Shown piece after piece: positions 1-11,736 of a stretch of 64,000 bases of DNA (positions within the stretch are counted from its first letter, which is position 1; each line of letters begins with the position of its first letter). The position numbers and the translations under genes were made by a program. Under the pieces are notes generated by a model, which worked only from the letters and a program-made list of their open reading frames with translations, was not told the DNA's origin and ran no database searches. The DNA comes from Capsicum annuum (taxonomy: Eukaryota; Streptophyta; Magnoliopsida; Solanales; Solanaceae). Where the stretch lies: assembly GCF_002878395.1 (NCBI RefSeq), contig NC_061115.1, positions 97,088,518-97,152,517 of the forward strand. Reading direction: 5' to 3'.

Positions 1-141
1 TGTGTATCATTTTCTATAAAATACAAATTATATCCATTGATACAAATTGAACCTAGTGTTTTAAATATTCTTTTGAGAGTTGCCTCAGGGCTCACCCCAG
101 GGCAAGGAACTGACAAAATACCTTAAGGCATAGGAGTAGGG
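1..141. other. Left flank of element E1, nothing recognised
   Basis: This stretch precedes the point where similarity to the downstream LTR copy at 33100 begins. I see no coding frame or repeat in it. It may be older DNA into which E1 inserted, or part of another decayed element. Confidence 0.4.
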
Positions 142-1410
142 TTATAAGTCATCAATTTGATGACTTGATAGCACCTTAAAAGCTTAAATTATCATGTTTT
201 TCCATTGAATTGATGTTAATCTCATACTTAATGCTCATTTGTGTAGGTAAAGGATGAAAAGGAAAGATTATCAAGCTGTTCAAGTCAATCAGAGGGTTAA
301 TATGGAGAAAAAGAGCTCTAAATACACATGGGTGTGTTGGGAGGCTACCCACTAGGCCAAAACAACCTTATATGCCCCCAATCTGCTATGTATTTACTCT
401 GCATCTACTTTATCTATGATCTTTATCTACTTTCCACCTGTTTTGGATCTGGTTCAGAAGATCAGGATCCAGATAGCATTTTTGAAATATTTGGTAAACA
501 TGGAATTGGGGCTTAAATGTGAGTTTTCAGCTCATTTTCATCATCTTTGGATATTATTGTACTACTAATGTGTGTAGAACACATTAGAGTGATTCCCACG
601 AGAAGGATTACTGCTTTTCATTAAGATTTATTAAAAATCAAAGATTGGATTTTCATTCCCTTTATTTTTCATGGACCAATTTAATGGAAACTTTGGTATG
701 TCTTTACTTTCTCTATTTATGGGTTTCTAATTCTTCATTCTTAGGATTATGCTTGAATAGGTTGTGATTAGTATGTGGGTGTTGTTTATTTATCTTTCTA
801 ATTAGAAATTTGTTATGGGTTGTACATTTATTCCATGATTTAACAAAGAATTGGGGAATTTGAACCCCAATAACCTTTGAATTGATATTATCTTTAAAAG
901 AGGGAGTATGAGTGAGGAATAAATGTATACAATAACTTGAATTATTTTACTTGATAGCTTTGTTAGACATAGGGATGTTAATTCAGGTAATACATTGGTG
1001 AAATTGTTAAACTTATGTGGTATTTGAAAGAACCCATTTGTTAACTTTGGTGTTTTATTGAAAGATTAACACTAATACCTCTAAATCTAGCCTACCCATG
1101 TCTCCTAGCTAAATTTGGATAAATTTCCACTTACCCATGTATGAGTTTATACCTAGAATGGCATAAACCTAAGGTTCACTCCTAATTTATTACACTCTAA
1201 ATAATTTTAGCCTAAAGATAGTATTCTAAAATCAAAGAAATTATCACCATAAAAACATTCCAACAATCTCTCCTAATTGACTTCTGACATTTTCAAGCCT
1301 TAAATTATGTGTATTCAGTCCTTTTAGTTTGAACCCAACTCCTTTTTGGATAAAACATACATTTAAAACTTTGGCTACACCTATTATAGAGTGTAATTTA
1401 AGTGTTATCA
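142..1410 (+). repeat. 5' LTR of E1 (Tat/Athila-type gypsy element)
   Basis: The sequence from 142 matches 33100-34350 almost throughout, for example both contain AGCTTAAATTATCATG and TTTGAACCCAACTCCTT. The 3' end reads GTGTTATCA, close to the GCGTTATCA ending common in plant Tat/Athila LTRs. The first bases read TTATAA where the other copy has TGATAA, so the start has decayed. A recognisable primer binding site does not follow 1410. The short open frame at 328-516 is not a gene. The 5' end is set only by comparison with the second copy. Confidence 0.75.
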
Positions 1411-1489
1411 ATATACACAATACTATGATCCAACACGGCAGTAATGTTAGTACTTTTTATAAGCATCTAGAGGACAAGGATCACCATAG

Positions 1490-2635
1490 AGATGTCGGTT
1501 GAGCTAGTGATATTTGTATTCCACTAGTGGAAGAAAATAATGTGTTTCACTTTACTAGTGTGAGGTTTCATTTTCTTCAAATGAAACTATTATTTGGAGG
1601 TCCAGCACATGAGGATTCAAATCAGCACTTAAAGAATTTCGTTGAAGTGTGTTCTCCATTTTACATAGCCCACATATCTCAAGAATTAATCTGTTTATGT
1701 CTTTTACCATTGACATTGATAGGAGAAGTGGTTTTATGGTTATGGATTTGACTACGGGATCTATCACTTCATAGGTTGAACTCACAGAAGGATTCTTTGA
1801 TAGGTACGTTTCTCATTTGTAGATGATGCAACTAAGGGATGAAATCATAAATTTTTGCCAACTTAATAGAGAACCATCATATGAGGTTTGGCAATGATTC
1901 AAAAATAGAGTCTCTTGATGAGGAAATTCACTTATTTTCAAACAAAATAGGGGTTTCCCACCCTACCTATCAAAGGCAAAGTAGGAGTCTAGGTTGGAAG
2001 GAAAGGGATTGTGATAGATATCACGATATAGACTGGGATTGGAGAGATAAGGATAGGGATTATGAATGGTACATACCTCTATATGATAGACCAAGGGTAA
2101 AGAGTAAATTTTCATTGACCCAAAGAAATTCAAAACTAAAGATGTCCTAGCTCATATCTTGATGCGTATTGAGGGAATCGATAAGGTAGTGAGATAATGA
2201 AAAAGTGATTTCTCATAACTCAATCAAATGGTGACATCTCATTTAGCCTCTATCAGGAAACTTGAAACCCAAGTGGGTCAAATATCAACTCATCTCAATG
2301 TAAGTCTAAAGGTTGGATTGCCAAGTGACATGATTACTAATCATATTATGCTTTCATCATGGCCATTTTTACTAGGAGTGGCCAGACTTTTGGCAAAGAT
2401 AATGTTGATTTTGATGAAGACCCTAATGAAAAGGGAAGTGATGATCAAGAAAATGAAAAATAAAAGGAGTCTAAAGAAGTTTAAAGATGTAGTTCAAAAG
2501 GCCAATGAGTAAATTATTGAAAAGACGATGGTAGTTGAAGAGAATGGTAAAAGTGAGAAAGCTCTGAATGTGGTTGACGATGATGCTCCAAAACTAGATG
2601 AAACTCCGGTTATTCCACTTTCTTTAATATAAATT
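1490..2635 (+). pseudogene. Broken gag of E1 (Tat/Athila type)
   Basis: Pieces of a capsid-like protein appear in several frames. At 1527-1751 the conserved capsid stretch with HLKNFVEVC is readable. At about 1830-1905 there is LRDEIINFCQLNREP followed by a Trp. At 1960-2100 an arginine- and aspartate-rich segment with WRDKDRDYEW resembles the basic linker of Solanaceae Tat-like Gag proteins. At 2228-2310 comes a short coiled segment, IRKLETQVGQISTHLN. Many stops and frameshifts separate the pieces. Gag would form the virus-like particle that packages element RNA. The family call is from remembered motifs and is fairly secure at clade level. Confidence 0.72.
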
Positions 2636-3290
2636 CATAACACATTACCATAAAGACTCAAGAAGAAGGAAGGTGATACCAAGTTCAAGAAATTTCTTGC
2701 TAAATTAAGTAACCTATCAGTCGATATTCCATTGTTAGAAGCTTTACAAGAGATACCTGGGTATGCTAAATTCATAAAGGATTTGGTTACAAAGAAATGA
2801 GCCATGGATGATAAAACTATAGAGGTGACCCATAATTGTAGTTCCATACTGTCTTAAACAATGGTGATAAAAAAGGAAGACTCGGGTGCATTAACTACTC
2901 CATGCAGTATTAGGGTGCACAAGTTAAAAAAAAGCATGTGTGATCTTGGGGCAAGCATTAATTTGATTTCATTTGCCGTGTTTCAAAAGTTATGTTTGGG
3001 TATCCCCACACCAATTCCAATGAGTCATTTAATGGTCAATCATTCTATCAAGAATCCTGTGGGAGTTCTATGTTATGTTCTTGTGAAAGTTGAGTGCTTT
3101 ATATTTCCGACTGATTTTTTTTCTTAATTTCGAGATGGATCATAAGGTTCCCATAATTTTGGGTATTCTTGGCTATCAGAACAACCTTAGTGGATGTTCA
3201 ATTGGTAAAATGAAGTTCATCATGAATAACGGAGGTCTTATTCAATGTATATAAGTCTATGAAATAACCTAAGAATTTTCAAGTTGTTTC
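2636..3290 (+). pseudogene. Broken protease region of E1
   Basis: From about 2665 the frame reads KKEGDTKFKKFLAKLSNLSV, the segment that precedes the protease in Tat/Athila polyproteins. A stop at 2798-2800 (TGA after TKK) interrupts it. The frame at 2861-3127 carries CDLGASINLIS, which is the aspartic protease active-site region of this clade (DLG in place of the usual D-T/S-G), followed by LMVNHSIKNPVG and the VLVKVECFIFPTDF strand. The protease would cut the Gag-Pol polyprotein. A T run near 3115-3122 shifts the frame and ends it early. Confidence 0.78.
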
Positions 3291-3660
3291 GGTGATCGAT
3301 ATCCTTAATGATGAGGGGACTAACACCATAAAGGAGAATCTTATGGATGACCACTTGGTGTATGCATTGTATAAATTAAGGAGTAAGGTGATTGAATAGA
3401 AGGATGAGGTGGTTAATTAGAAGATGTGTCTTGGTTCTTACAATAGAAACCCTTGTGAGAACAATAACTTGGAAACCGTTGTTTTGGATTATCTATTGTA
3501 TCGGCAAATGAAAGCCTCAAAATATATGGTAAAAGTGTTTATTTGTGCTATTGGTTGTCCTATAGCATACATTAAAGGTATTGCTCCTCCAAGAAATTCA
3601 AATAAAGTAAAAAAAAGAGGTCGTGTGATGTTAAGACACTGAATCAAGAATTTCGTATGT
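3291..3660 (+). pseudogene. Protease-RT linker remnant of E1
   Basis: The linker after the protease is still readable, with VSVIDILNDEGTNT near 3287 and the LGSYNRNP block at 3430-3460, a landmark before RT in this clade. After about 3640 the expected reverse transcriptase does not appear and the sequence moves within tens of bases to the integrase tail. RT, RNase H and most of integrase are therefore missing, roughly 3 kb if the ancestor was of usual length. Confidence 0.6.
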
Positions 3661-3935
3661 TGATAATATGCTCCTCTTCAACTATAGGTCAAAAAGATTC
3701 ATGGGAAAGCTTAATATTAAGGGGTTGGGCCGATTCATTGTCTGAATGTCTATTCAAATGGAATAATTAAATTAGAAAACCATTAGAAAAACTAGTTTGT
3801 GGTGATTGGACAAGTATCAAAGTATTACCACATGGGAGGACTCGAGAGACTACAATTGAGTCATTTTGATTCACGAATCTAAAATAATGATTGAATGAAG
3901 TCGTTCCATGACTTTAACTAAGGAACTTCTTGGGA
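3661..3935 (+). pseudogene. Integrase C-terminal tail of E1
   Basis: Around 3668 the frame reads MLLFNYRSKRFMGKLNIKG, which matches the VLLFNSR..FPGKL..KW segment near the C-terminus of Tat/Athila integrases. Near 3905-3935 comes the ending with NFLGGNP or LLGRKP, the usual close of pol in this clade. Stops and frameshifts lie between. This fixes the end of the E1 coding region and shows that the coding part upstream was deleted, not merely mutated. Confidence 0.6.
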
Positions 3936-4418
3936 GGAAACCCAAGGATTTTTGTTGATATTTTCCAAAAGTTTTGATACTCACTTTGGCTTGTTTTTTG
4001 TTTTTAGGGGTAATATTTCAAAATTAGTATGCAAGAAAGTAGGTTCTGAGGGTCGATACTATAGCCTGAACCCGAAAATGTGGAGAAAAAATAGTGATTC
4101 CATGCTCACTGCTTAGACCTATGCTAAACCTGCTTGATCTATCCAGGTGCAAGTCACACACAAAAGGGACGCAGTTCAACACCAAGTGAGCTGAACATCG
4201 CTGGTACACACTATTTTGCGAAGTGCTAGATATGCTTAAGTAGTCCAAAGCGCAGGTTCAACACATCTGGAATGCAAGTGAGATCAATTTGGATGAAAAT
4301 TACTAAAAAATATGGTTTGACCTACATTGGACATGATTAATCAATGCAGGCTATCCAATGCATCTGGAATGCATCTGTGAGCTGATCAAGTCGGTGGTTC
4401 TGCTTTGGCCTATGCTGG
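3936..4418 (+). other. E1 3' non-coding region, part 1
   Basis: No frame is recognised. From about 4200 short related phrases recur (ATGCTTAAGTAGTCCAA, GGACATGATTAATCA, GCATCTGGAATGC). They continue past E2 at 16414-16560, which shows that 4418 and 16414 were once adjacent. Confidence 0.55.
4413..4418. repeat. Target site duplication of E2, left copy
   Basis: TGCTGG lies directly before the TGTCACACCCC start of the E2 LTR and is repeated at 16414-16419 after the far LTR. Plant gypsy elements normally make 5 bp, so the sixth base may be chance. Confidence 0.8.
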
Positions 4419-6310
4419 TGTCACACCCCGAACCTGTACCTAGTTGAGACAGGCATCCCAAGACTACCAAGGCCAGTGATAAACATTTTAGATGTACCTC
4501 ATGAGCACAACAATAACAATAATAGAAAACGAAAGCCAACCAAGATACCAAAAATAACGAGGAAGTCTATAAATCAAAACATAGCAACCACAACATCCCA
4601 ATACAATCCACAAATCCTTTTATCTAAGAATAATAGTTGTGTCAAGACATGCTCTCAACTATGACAAAATAATTCATTAGTATGAGAAATATAAAGAAAA
4701 CTAAGGAAAAGACTGGGCCATCCGAAGAATAGAGGCTTCCCATTTCACAGTTGATCGACAAGAGTACCAAACCAAATTTTTTTGTATTGGATCAAACAAA
4801 GAGTCCTCAAAATCTACATCATGAAACTATGTTGGGTCCCGGGACAATCAGTAGGGCGAGTACTGGCATGAAACCCAGGGGAAAGGGATAAAATAACGCA
4901 TTTACAAGAAAATCCAGTCATAAATAACATGTACAACACTTAAACAAATATATATATATATATAGGATTCTAGGATAGGGACAAAGGTCATGAAATATGA
5001 TAGTTTAAAATATTAGACTGAACTATGTATCTCATACTGACGTTCAAGACACTCACGGGCTATACAGGTCTGTCTCCCCTATTGGATGAGCCCCAGTCCA
5101 TATTAGTTTCATGTACCAAGGAATGGATGAAAACACCAAGGTCATAGCCATAAAAAAATAATGTGTATCCAGACATAATGGTCATATAGAACCTAACATC
5201 GGCAAACATAGTTTCTAGTGTTGGTTCCCAGGGGACTACACCTTCTGGGTGAGCTACATAATTCCCTTTAAGCCCAAATTTAAATATTTGCATATAACCC
5301 AAACCAATAACCAAGGACTTTTTTATTTAGGCATTTCCAACTTGGTATCGTCAAACCAATATGTTTTTAATCTATTCCATTTATGCCAAACCATTCCAAT
5401 TAAACAAATTTACTTCACTTATTGGTTTAAAATCAAAACAATAGCCACCAAGGGCATCCAAATCCCTTTTTATCCATTTATCTTTTAATGCAACGCAATA
5501 TTTTTTTAGAATATAAGTTTAATCATGTAAAAATCTATGTTCAAAACCAAGATTACAATGTGGGTTGAGGTTAATGTCATTACCATACCGAAAATTCATC
5601 AATTTGGTGAAACCTATATCGGCCATCTCAACCATTATAATAATACACTAATTCAGTTCTAAAAGCCATCAATTAAAGCATAAACAACCCATTAAAAACA
5701 TGGGAAAAGTAATGTAAGTGTTAACAATGGAAAAACCTCAACCAAATTTCCAACCCATCATTTAACACATATGAATATTGAATAAATTGATGCCACAATG
5801 TAAAATACAACTTAGGGAGTGAGCAACAAGCCTAAAAATTAGAAGAATTTGTGGTGGAGTTGACTTTTAGAGCATAGAGAATGAAAGTCTTGAAGAAAAG
5901 CTTGAGTTTCTTGGTTTGGAAGTTAGAGAAAAGAGAACAATGTATAATTTAATGAATTGGGGGTTTTCTGGGTTTAGTTGGATGTTTAAGATGTTTTTTA
6001 GGTGAAAAGGACCCAAAAGCCCTCAACCCATGCTCAAAAATAATTAACTAGTCAAAAATTACATGTAAACATGGCATGCCACTGTCGTAGAGGGTAGCTA
6101 GTATGCCACACTCTTATCACAGTGGATAAGTGGCATGGCATGATATTATTAAGGACCCTCACTTCGTCGGGGTAATGAACCCCTTCTAAAATATTTGAAA
6201 CTTTCCCTAAACACCCCTTTAACATCCTTTATTATAACTCAAGTCAAAAATTAACATTACGCACTCAAGAAGGTCAAAATAAATTTGTCAAAATTTTATA
6301 TGGTGTTATA
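4419..6310 (-). repeat. 3' LTR of E2
   Basis: It begins TGTCACACCCC and matches 14512-16413 along its length, for example CTCATGAGCACAACAATAA near 4498 and 14588, and the ACACCTTCT phrase near 5235 and 15340. The internal end reads GGTGTTATA, next to a C run that is the polypurine tract on the other strand. A TA microsatellite lies at about 4949-4965. Open frames inside it are not genes. Confidence 0.85.
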
Positions 6311-6324
6311 TTATCCCCCCTTTG
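6311..6324 (-). other. Polypurine tract of E2
   Basis: Read on the minus strand this is a purine run, AAAGGGGGGATAA, directly beside the 3' LTR. Such a tract primes plus-strand DNA synthesis. Similar positions in E4, E8 and E9 carry related sequence followed by a CATTCGTCCTCGAATG-like phrase. Confidence 0.75.
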
Positions 6325-6574
6325 GATCATTCATTCTACAATGGGAAGTAGGACATTTGTAGCACAATAATAGAAAGTATATCGTAGAATCCCAGGAAAA
6401 ATTCAAAATGCAACAAGAGGGAAATGAAACTCATACCTTAACCACTTTCATCCAAAGTTAGAACAAGAATGAGTATTTGTCTCTCATAAATATTTATGAC
6501 TCCCATGTAGCCACTTCTACCTTTTGATTTCTACAAAGAACCTTCATCGACGCTACATCCTTAGTCCTCAACCT

Positions 6575-7790
6575 TCAAACTTTCCAATCCAATATATCAA
6601 CCAGCACTTCCTCATAGGAGAACGAATCCTTAATGCCCACATCCTCAATGATCACTATTAAAGAAGGGTCACCCATACACTTCTTAAGCATGGACACATG
6701 GAAAACATGATAAATCAAGGCTAAAATCACTGGTAAGACATATTCATAAACGACATTCCTAATTCTTCTAATAATTTGGTACAAACTAATATAATGAGGA
6801 CTGCGATTCCCCTTCTTCCTAAATCTCATGACTTTTTTCATATGAGAAGCCTTCAAGAATACCAAATTTCTCACTTCAAACTCCAACTCCATTTGCCTCA
6901 CTTCCGTATAAGACTTCTGGAGACTTTGAGCAGTCTTAAGTCTTTCCCAAATAACCATTACCTTCTATATCACTTGGTGAACCAAGTCGGATCCAAGAAA
7001 CCTAGTATCATCAACCTTAAACGATCCAATAGGGTACTATCACAATCTACCATAAAGGGCCTCGGAAGAGGCCATTTGGGTGCTAAAATGGTAATTGTTG
7101 TTATAAGTAAATTTGATAATAGGCTAATGGTCGACCCAACTACCTTTAAAATCAATCACATAGGACCTTATAATATCTCCCAGATTCTGAATAGTAGCTA
7201 TAGTTGTCTATCTATTTGGGGGTATAAAATGGTTCTAAAGTTTACCTGAGTACCCAAACCTTTCTAAGAAGAACACCAAAAGTGAGAAGAAAACTGCGTA
7301 CCTCGATCAAAAATAATATATATTGGTGCTCCGTACAACTTAACTATCTCTTGAATAAACAACTCGGTATAATCATCTCCTGAATAGATAGTCTTTATAG
7401 GCAGGAAATGAACAGACTTGGCCATCCTTTCTATAATGATCCAATTAGAATCGAACTAATTTTAAGACCATGGAAGACCTATAATGAAATCCACATTACT
7501 TATCTCCTACTTCCACATAAGCAATTCTATCTCTTAGGATGTGATAGCCAACCTCAAATTTTCAACCTTAACTTGTTAACAAATAACAAATTTAATAATA
7601 AAATTCACCACATCTCTCTTGAGATTATTCAACCAGTAGATTTCCTTCTTGTTATGATATATTATGGTCAAATAGGAATGAACTGTATATCTGGACTCGT
7701 GAGATTTGCCCAAAATCCTTTCCCAAGCCCATTTACATTATGAACACATAACCTTCCTTGGTATCTTAAGATTCCCTCTCCCCAAATCTC
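6575..7790 (-). pseudogene. Integrase pseudogene of E2
   Basis: Reading the minus strand downward, the N-terminal part starts near 7770 (LRYQGRLC). The core at about 7270-7420 has MAKSVHFLPIKTIYSGDDY and then FDRGTQFSSHFW, which keeps the second catalytic Asp. The C-terminal part is the 127-residue frame 6575-6958, with ERLKTAQS, FHVSMLKKC and a degraded SYEEVLVDILD end. Frameshifts separate these parts. Integrase would join element DNA to the host chromosome. The chromodomain-like tail cannot be read past about 6575. Confidence 0.8.
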
Positions 7791-7942
7791 GAAAGCCATA
7801 GCCTTTTTCTAACCCATATCATCTTTGATTTGTATTAGTATGGGGCCCAAAACCTATTTCTCCTTAACCTCAACACGGAGAGATAATTTAACCACTTCTT
7901 TAATGATTACCCCTCTATCCTTGGAATCCAAAATATGAACTC

Positions 7943-8515
7943 CTAAATAAGCCGTTTAATATCCTTCACCATTCCTATTTCCTCCCCTTTAATATAAGAT
8001 AAGCTCCCCATGTACAACTTGCTAAGAGCATCAACTACAATATTAGCTTTACCTGGATCATAGTGCAACTTTATATTATAATCCTTATGCAATTCAAGCC
8101 ACCGCCTTTGGCATAAATTTAATTCCTTCTGTGAAAACATATATTGCAAGCTCTTATAGGCTGAATAAATGTCCACATGCACCCAATACAAAGAATGATG
8201 CCAAATCATCAAACCAAAGACCATAGCCGCAACTCTAGATTGTGAATATGGTAATTTCATTCACAAACTGTAAGCTACTTGGAAGCACAGGATACAACCT
8301 TTCTATGATATATCAGTACACAAACTAGTCCCATAAGAGATGCATTACAATACACAACAAAACACTCAGTAGCCTTGGATAGGTTCAAAGCAAGCGTAGA
8401 AGTCAACTTATTCTTGAACTTCTCAAAACATCCTTAACAAGCATCAGAGCATAAAAACTTAACCTTATTATGAGTTAAATTCGTCCACAGAGAAAAAATA
8501 GATAATAAACTCTCC
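7943..8515 (-). pseudogene. RNase H pseudogene of E2
   Basis: The frame 7943-8260 holds the C-terminal half, with LQYMFSQKELNLCQRRWLEL and DALSKL, the usual close of gypsy RNase H. The N-terminal half up to about 8400 is in other frames. There the active-site block reads YCNAS where the family has YCDAS, so the first catalytic Asp is replaced by Asn. RNase H would remove element RNA during reverse transcription. Confidence 0.75.
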
Positions 8516-8519
8516 ACAA

Positions 8520-9345
8520 ATCTCCTATAGTATATGACCAATCCCAGGAAGCTCCTAACATTGGTAGGAGTCGTGGGTCTAGGCCACTTTTTAATTGCCT
8601 CAACTTTTTAGGGATCTATCTTGATCCCTTTACCAAAAAAAAATATGGATGAGAAAAGTCACAGCACTTAGCTAAAATTCACACTTAGAAATTTTTTTAT
8701 TTAATTTTTGTCCTTTAGTGTTTGCAACATAATTTAGAGGTGATAGGCATGATCCTTTTTGCTTTTAGAATACACTAAGATTTCATCAATGAAGACTATA
8801 TCAAATATATTAAAAAAAATTAAACACCCAATTCATAAGATTCACGAAAGCAGTCAGAGCATTCGTCAACCCAAATGACATAACAAAAAACTCATGGTGA
8901 CTATACCGAGTTCGGAAGGCAGTATTGGGAATATCAAACTCCCTAGTTTTCAACTGATGATAACCCAAATGAAGATCTCTCTTAGAGAAACACTTAGCAT
9001 CATGAAACTGATCAAAAAGGTCATCAATCTTAGGGAGAGGGTACTTATTTTTTACTGTAACCTTATTCAACTAACATAGTCTATACACATCAAAACTAAC
9101 CCATCTTTCTTTCACGTGAAAAGCATAGGATTACCCCATAGAGAAACATTAGGATGGTGAAACCCTTATGTAGAAGATACTTTAATAGTTTTCTTAGTTT
9201 CTTTAGCTCAAGCGGAGCCATCCTATAAAGAGGAATGGAAATGTGATGGGTATTTGATATAAGGTAAATTGGAAATTTTATTTCCCTATCGAAAGGAATT
9301 CTTGGAAGATTATCGAGAAAAAACTTCAGGAAATTCATAAACTAC
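8520..9345 (-). pseudogene. Reverse transcriptase pseudogene of E2
   Basis: The N-terminal part (9096-9338) reads FLDNLPRIPFDREI and the palm domain (8810-9070) reads [14 protein letters not shown] through MSFGLTNA. The catalytic Y/F-x-D-D box near 8785 reads FIDE, so the second Asp is Glu. Frameshifts lie near 8810 and 9090. Part of the connection between palm and thumb is eroded. RT would copy element RNA into DNA; this copy cannot make an active enzyme. Confidence 0.82.
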
Positions 9346-9479
9346 AGGGATAGATGAGAAAGTGGGGCTCTTAGATTTAGAATCCTTAACCCAAACTAGA
9401 TGATACAAACATCCATTGGAAATTAATTTTTGGGCTCTAAGATAAGATATGAACTTCTATTTTTAAGCTAGAGAGATCG

Positions 9480-9835
9480 CCTCCCATCCTAATACCGGTT
9501 CAATAGAAAAATAAAAGGTGACCTTTTGAGTTCTACAGTCTTAAGAAGCATAGCATAAATCGAGTCAACCCATCCCCAATATTACATAAAAATCTATAAT
9601 ATAGAGTTCTATCAAATCCACCAATGTCTCCCTATGAAGAATGGACACCACACAACCCCTATAGATTTTTATAGCAACAATAGACTCACCTACAGGAGTA
9701 GAAACAAAAAAGGGGCCGAAAATATTTTTAGGACTACAAACAAAGTGTACAACCACATAAGGGATCACATAATATAGGGTAAAACCTAAATCAAGAAAAT
9801 AATAAACATCAAGGGAAATCATTTGTAACATACTA
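9480..9835 (-). pseudogene. Aspartic protease pseudogene of E2
   Basis: The frame 9565-9831 carries FLDLGFTLYYV, equivalent to the family's L-D-P-G-S-S/T-L-S-Y-V active site, then VSTPVGESIVA, a YRGCVVSI.HRETLVDLIEL block and VILGMG near the end. The nucleophile Asp is kept but its Pro and Ser/Thr neighbours are changed. It lies between the gag zinc knuckle upstream and RT downstream, as expected. Confidence 0.75.
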
Positions 9836-9959
9836 GTGACAACATCTGGGGATGCCTTGGATTCCTGATGAGTTGCCGCATAGAGGTGATTTCAACCATT
9901 GTCAATACCTGCTATGGAAGCCTTAGGTGTAGGAGCCAAGAAATGGTGATCGAGAACTT

Positions 9960-10880
9960 ATTACCTCCAGTGGCCACTCTAGTTATAGGACAATTCCGTC
10001 ATAGATGACCAGACTGACCATAATTAATGCATAAATTCCTACACTCCTCATAATATCTATAGTGAAGCTGTCCACAAAATCAAAAAGAAGGATACGGTGG
10101 GGCTGATTGAGCTCCACCAGCCTGAGGCTGGCACCTTGTGCCTTAGGACCACTTTTGGATAAAAAATGATGATTATCTGAAGGATTAGTACGCAGAGCAC
10201 TTGTTGATAAATAAGACTTTCACTAGTTCTTCTTAATCCATAGCCTACCATCTTTCCCATTATTCTGTTGATTTGAATCCTGCTATACGTATCTTAATTC
10301 CTTGCTTTGCCTTTCTCCCATTTTTGTCTACTTTTTTTTCTCATTTTGAACCTATTGCATATACACAACTTACTTAGATGTGTCCATATAATTATTCAAC
10401 ATAGTTGCCTTACATTCTAACACCAAATCAAGAGATAATCCAAAATCAAACTTTATCATTCTTGATCTTATATTATACACCAGCTTCGGGGCATAACAAG
10501 ATAGTTGATGAAATATTAGTTTGTACTCCTTAAAATTTATCCAACCTTATTTAAGATTCACAAACACTTCAGCCTTATCCTCCCTAAATTATTGAAGAAA
10601 GAAGTGACCAAAAAAGTTACTTGAGAAATCATACCATACAACTACATTAGTATCTTTACCACTCAGCTCTTTCCACTCTACATACGATAGAAAAGCTACC
10701 TCATTTAACTGGTAAGTATCACATTTCACACCCTCTAAATCTCTAGCATGCATAACTATAAAAATTTCCTCCATCTCATCAATAAACCCATGAGGATCCT
10801 TCTCAACCTTAGATCCTACAAAGGTTAGGGGATTCAAACTTATAAACTGGCCAACTCGAGTGACCTTGGATGAACTGGAA
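9960..10880 (-). pseudogene. Gag pseudogene of E2, main part
   Basis: The frame 10589-10837 reads NPLTFVGSKVEKDPHGFIDEMEEIF and YQLNEVAF, the capsid start of plant chromovirus Gag. Towards 10000-10040 a zinc knuckle is seen as CINYGQSGHLRRNC, in which the second Cys of C-x2-C-x4-H-x4-C has become Tyr. The protein would bind RNA and form particles. Stops break the frame between these parts. The N-terminal end is cut off by the inserted LTR at 11060. Confidence 0.75.
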
Positions 10881-11727
10881 ACAGGTCTAACATTATCAAA
10901 TCGACAAGACTATGATGCCACAATCTAAGAAAGAATATGGATAGACTAAAAGAATGCCACATTTGAAATATCTCTCTAAGGTGACTGAGTATGAGTATCA
11001 CTAGTCCATGAAGCCCGAGAAGGACTATTAGGGACTAGTGGAACCCCATATGGAGCAGTTGTGATGACCCTACAAGTTACTTTCCATATCTCCATCTATT
11101 TTTGTTGTTATATATTTTATATAGCTTACCCAACTCATTTATAACTAGTTAAGACTGACAATTTAATCATCGAGCAGTTCGTTTGGTTTTTAGAATCAAT
11201 TCCCTATTATGAAGTCCTCGATAGTTCTAAATGTCCATCGGGTTAAAATATTAGTAGGACGATCTAGTATGTGAAATATGACTATGCCATCAGCTCTATC
11301 AATTTTAGGCTAAGTCAACCCTTGCTTTGTATCTCGTGGAACTCAAGATCATTTTGGCCTATTAACCAAAATGTTTAAAAATAAAATATAGGTGTGAGAC
11401 CCATATTTGGTTGAAACGACCACAGATGAAAAATTTAATTATGCCATTATGTACATAACATCGAATTTGGAATGGTTACATAGTTTTTTGACATATACGA
11501 GATTCTAAATGAATCCTGAGCACCCAGTTGGGCCCATTTTGGACTTGGAAAATTTGTTGCATTAGAAAATTTGGTGCCACCATGATAGCGGTGTCTATGT
11601 TGCGATCACAAAAATTCTAATCTAGCCAACCTATTGATATTACAAGGCTTTAGTTATGATCATTATTTGTGTATGCAGGCCAAATATAGTGTGATTGCAT
11701 TTGCAACTCCTGAATACCTTGACTGGT

Positions 11728-11736
11728 TATAAAAGG
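11728..11736 (+). promoter_or_regulatory. TATA box of E3 LTR
   Basis: TATAAAAGG about 670 bp into the LTR is a good plant TATA match and suits the U3 promoter position in a 3.1-kb LTR. Confidence 0.5.

Noticed and set aside
4949..4975. TA run in the E2 3' LTR as a promoter element
   Set aside because: The partner LTR has only a shorter ATATATA at the same place, so it is a variable microsatellite and not a conserved TATA box.
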